From Burkholderiaceae bacterium (GTDB lineage: Bacteria > Pseudomonadota > Gammaproteobacteria > Burkholderiales > Burkholderiaceae_C): 8,496 nucleotides of DNA. Below are positions 6,797-8,496 of the stretch, piece after piece. The stretch is taken from contig JAFMJA010000106.1 of assembly GCA_017853735.1 (NCBI GenBank), forward strand, positions 1-8,496. Reading direction: 5' to 3'. The first letter of the stretch is position 1. The number at the start of each line of letters is the position of its first letter. The notes under the pieces were generated by a model that was not told the origin of the DNA, did not search any database, and was given only the letters and a program-made list of their open reading frames with translations. The translations under genes and the position numbers were made by a program.

Positions 6797-7974
6797 AGCA
6801 TCTCCAGCGCCACGGCGGTTCCTTCGCCGCCGCCAATGCACAAGGTGGCCAGGCCCCGCTTGAGGCCACGCGCCTGCAAGGCATGCATCAGGGTCACCAT
6901 GATGCGGGCGCCCGAAGCGCCAATCGGGTGGCCCAGGGCACAGGCACCACCGTTGACATTCAGGATCTCGTGGGCCACGCCCAGTTCCTTCATCAGCGCC
7001 ATCGGCACCACCGCGAAGGCCTCATTCACTTCCCACAGCTGTACATCCTTCACGCTCCAGCCGGCTTTGGCCAAGGCTTTCTGGGTCGCGCCCACCGGCG
7101 CGGTGGTGAACCACTCGGGCTCCTGCGCATGCATGGCATGGGCCACGATACGGGCCAGCGGCTTGCAGCCCAGCTTGGCCGCAGTCGAGGCACGCATCAT
7201 CACCAGGGCAGCCGCGCCGTCATTGATCGATGAGCTGCTGGCCGCGGTGATGGTGCCGTCTTTTTTGAATGCCGGGCGCAAGGCCGGTATTTTGTCCAGC
7301 TTCGCTTTGAGCGGACCCTCATCGATTGAGATGACGGTTTCACCCGCGCGGCTTTTGACCGTCACCGGTGCAATCTCGGCCTGAAAAGCGCCGCTTTGAG
7401 CAGCAGTCTGGGCACGTTTGACACTCGTCATCGCAAAATCATCTTGCTGCTGGCGGTTGAACTGGTACTTGGCCGCGCAGTCCTCGCCAAAGGTACCCAT
7501 GGAACGTCCCGCCTCGTAAGCATCTTCCAGCCCGTCGAGCATCATGTGGTCGTACAGCTTGTCGTGCCCCATGCGGTAGCCACCGCGGCCCTTGAGCATC
7601 AGGTAGGGGGCGTTGGTCATGCTTTCCATGCCGCCGGCCACGACCACCTCGCAGCTGCCTGCGCTCAGCATGTCGTGGGCGAACATGGCCGCGCGCATGC
7701 CCGAGCCGCACATCTTGGACAAAGTGACCGCGCCCGCGCCCTTGGGCAGGCCGGCCTTGAAGGCGGCCTGGCGTGCCGGTGCCTGGCCCTGGCCGGCCAT
7801 CAGGCAGTTGCCCATCAGTACCTCGTCCACTTTGTCAGGTGCAAGGCCAGCGCGTTGCATGGCGGCTTGGATCGCCACCCCACCCAGATCATGGGCCGAC
7901 AAGGAAGAGAAATCCCCCTGAAAAGCCCCCATAGGGGTACGGGCGGCGCCGACGATGACGATGGGATCGGACAT
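6793..7974 (-). CDS. Thiolase, probable acetyl-CoA C-acetyltransferase
   Basis: This enzyme condenses two acetyl-CoA to acetoacetyl-CoA or cleaves acetoacetyl-CoA in reverse, in the cytosol. The 393-residue length is typical. Visible features are the nucleophile Cys89 in KMCGSGMRA, VVAGGMESMTNAPY (111-124), NDGAAAL (251-257), NEAF (317-320), His349 in GGACALGHPIG and the second active-site cysteine Cys379 in CIGGGEGTA. The region that often reads HMG is SMGTFGEDCA here, which suits biosynthetic or short-chain thiolases but does not identify the exact substrate. ATG at 7974 follows AAGGAG by 7 bases, a strong start. The gene leads a probable operon, with the SDR start overlapping its stop. It could act at the end of leucine or ketone-body breakdown, or in polyhydroxybutyrate synthesis (phaA/atoB-like), but no phaB or phaC lies here, so no symbol is given. 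Confidence 0.93.
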   Translation of the reverse strand: MSDPIVIVGAARTPMGAFQGDFSSLSAHDLGGVAIQAAMQRAGLAPDKVDEVLMGNCLMAGQGQAPARQAAFKAGLPKGAGAVTLSKMCGSGMRAAMFAHDMLSAGSCEVVVAGGMESMTNAPYLMLKGRGGYRMGHDKLYDHMMLDGLEDAYEAGRSMGTFGEDCAAKYQFNRQQQDDFAMTSVKRAQTAAQSGAFQAEIAPVTVKSRAGETVISIDEGPLKAKLDKIPALRPAFKKDGTITAASSSSINDGAAALVMMRASTAAKLGCKPLARIVAHAMHAQEPEWFTTAPVGATQKALAKAGWSVKDVQLWEVNEAFAVVPMALMKELGVAHEILNVNGGACALGHPIGASGARIMVTLMHALQARGLKRGLATLCIGGGEGTAVALEML

Positions 7975-7981
7975 GAAACAA

Positions 7982-7987
7982 CTCCTT
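7982..7987 (-). promoter_or_regulatory. Ribosome binding site of the thiolase gene
   Basis: AAGGAG lies 7 bases before the thiolase ATG. It overlaps the 10-base palindrome CTTAGCTAAG at 7985-7994, so base pairing or a bound protein there could affect translation; that effect is inference only. Confidence 0.7.
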
Positions 7988-8013
7988 AGCTAAGTATTGA
8001 TCGCAGATTGCGA
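7985..8013. repeat. Two short inverted repeats in the thiolase leader
   Basis: CTTAGCTAAG at 7985-7994 is a perfect palindrome. TCGCA-GAT-TGCGA at 8001-8013 is a 5-bp stem with a 3-base loop. Both lie in the 109-base gap between thiC and the thiolase gene, where a promoter for the thiolase-SDR-trk genes would be expected. An AATACT hexamer near 7995-8000 (minus strand) is only a weak -10 candidate. Confidence 0.35.
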
Positions 8014-8028
8014 GTTCCTTATAAAGCG

Positions 8029-8052
8029 GCTGTGCCAGACCTCTGGCACAGC
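8029..8052 (-). terminator. Strong hairpin after thiC, probable terminator
   Basis: A perfect 10-bp stem (GCTGTGCCAG paired with CTGGCACAGC) closes a 4-base loop, starting 31 bases after the thiC stop. In the minus direction it is followed by CGCTTTAT, so the T-tract is short and broken. It probably ends or attenuates the thiC transcript, or protects its 3' end. Position and stem strength support this; the weak T-tract lowers confidence. Confidence 0.6.
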
Positions 8053-8083
8053 GGTAGGCCAGCCAGTGGGCGCCGAGTCAAAT

Positions 8084-8496
8084 TCAGGACTTGCTGATCG
8101 GGATGTAGATCTCGCCGCCGGCCTTTTTGAACTCTTCGGACATGGTCTCCATGCCGGCGGCCAGGGCTGCATCCTCGCTCACCCCCTGAGTTTTGGCAAA
8201 GTCGCGCACCTCCTGGGTGATCTTCATCGAGCAGAACTTCGGGCCGCACATGGAGCAGAAGTGCGCCACCTTGGCCGAATCCTTGGGCAGCGTCTCGTCG
8301 TGGAATTTCTGCGCGGTGTCCGGATCCAGCGAGAGATTGAACTGGTCCATCCAGCGGAACTCAAAGCGCGCCTTGGACAAGGCGTCATCACGTGCCCGTG
8401 AGCCCGGGTGTCCCTTGGCCACATCGGCCGCATGGGCGGCAATCTTGTAGGTGATGATGCCGGTCTTCACATCTTCGCGGTCCGGCAGGCCCAGGT
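8084..8496 (-). CDS. thiC: Phosphomethylpyrimidine synthase ThiC, C-terminal part
   Basis: ThiC is a radical-SAM iron-sulfur enzyme that converts aminoimidazole ribotide into hydroxymethylpyrimidine phosphate in thiamine synthesis. Only the last 137 codons are inside the window; the frame is open to the right edge, so the start is outside. The visible part runs from LGLPDREDVKTG through YKIAAHAADVAKGHPG, the EFRWMDQFNLSLDP stretch and the cluster-binding CxxCxxxxC motif, seen as CSMCGPKFCSM, to the end EIYIPISKS. These are the characteristic ThiC C-terminal features, and the three cysteines of the 4Fe-4S site are intact. A GTG and several internal codons could be mistaken for starts, but the conserved residues upstream of them show the gene continues. 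A thiamine riboswitch, if present, would lie beyond the window. The hairpin at 8029-8052 follows the stop. Confidence 0.96.
   Translation of the reverse strand, partial: LGLPDREDVKTGIITYKIAAHAADVAKGHPGSRARDDALSKARFEFRWMDQFNLSLDPDTAQKFHDETLPKDSAKVAHFCSMCGPKFCSMKITQEVRDFAKTQGVSEDAALAAGMETMSEEFKKAGGEIYIPISKS

Noticed and set aside
6302..7384. Plus-strand open frame of 360 codons opposite the SDR and thiolase genes
   Set aside because: It spans two well-recognised minus-strand genes and has no recognisable domain.
1..8496. A novel defence, mobile or biosynthetic system
   Set aside because: Every gene belongs to a well-known housekeeping or catabolic family, and I found no transposase, integrase, CRISPR repeat, toxin-antitoxin pair or compositionally foreign segment.

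Overview
The window reads as ordinary high-GC proteobacterial chromosome. The gene families and the LiuR-type site suggest a betaproteobacterium, probably Burkholderiales and perhaps Comamonadaceae; this is inferred from protein style and composition, not proven. All nine recognisable genes lie on the minus strand, so transcription runs from high to low coordinates. They are packed tightly, with several 4-base start/stop overlaps. I found no tRNA, rRNA, insertion sequence, prophage gene or CRISPR array, and no stretch over 300 bases lacks a gene.

From right to left: (1) the C-terminal part of ThiC (thiamine pyrimidine synthesis) enters from the right edge, followed by a strong hairpin that is probably its terminator. 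(2) After a 109-base gap with a good ribosome binding site comes a thiolase (acetyl-CoA C-acetyltransferase), then an SDR oxidoreductase whose only well-placed start is a CTG overlapping the thiolase stop. (3) Next are trkA and trkH, encoding the NAD-binding regulator and the membrane channel subunit of a Trk potassium uptake system; they overlap by 4 bases. (4) After a 106-base gap comes a coupled trio: a single-domain rhodanese, a YchJ/UPF0225 protein and a HAD phosphatase, joined by TTGA and ATGA overlaps. (5) A 24-base perfect palindrome resembling a LiuR operator sits immediately before the gene for the carboxyltransferase (beta) subunit of methylcrotonyl-CoA carboxylase, which is complete except for its last codon or two at the left edge.

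Functionally, the left-edge gene begins or continues a leucine/isovalerate degradation cluster that presumably runs out of the window (biotin-carrying alpha subunit, enoyl-CoA hydratase, lyase). The thiolase could process acetoacetyl-CoA from the same pathway, but it is separated from it by the potassium and rhodanese blocks, so the link is only inferred. No previously undescribed system is evident. The points most worth a second look are the operator placement, the non-canonical SDR start, and the joining of thiolase-SDR to trkAH.
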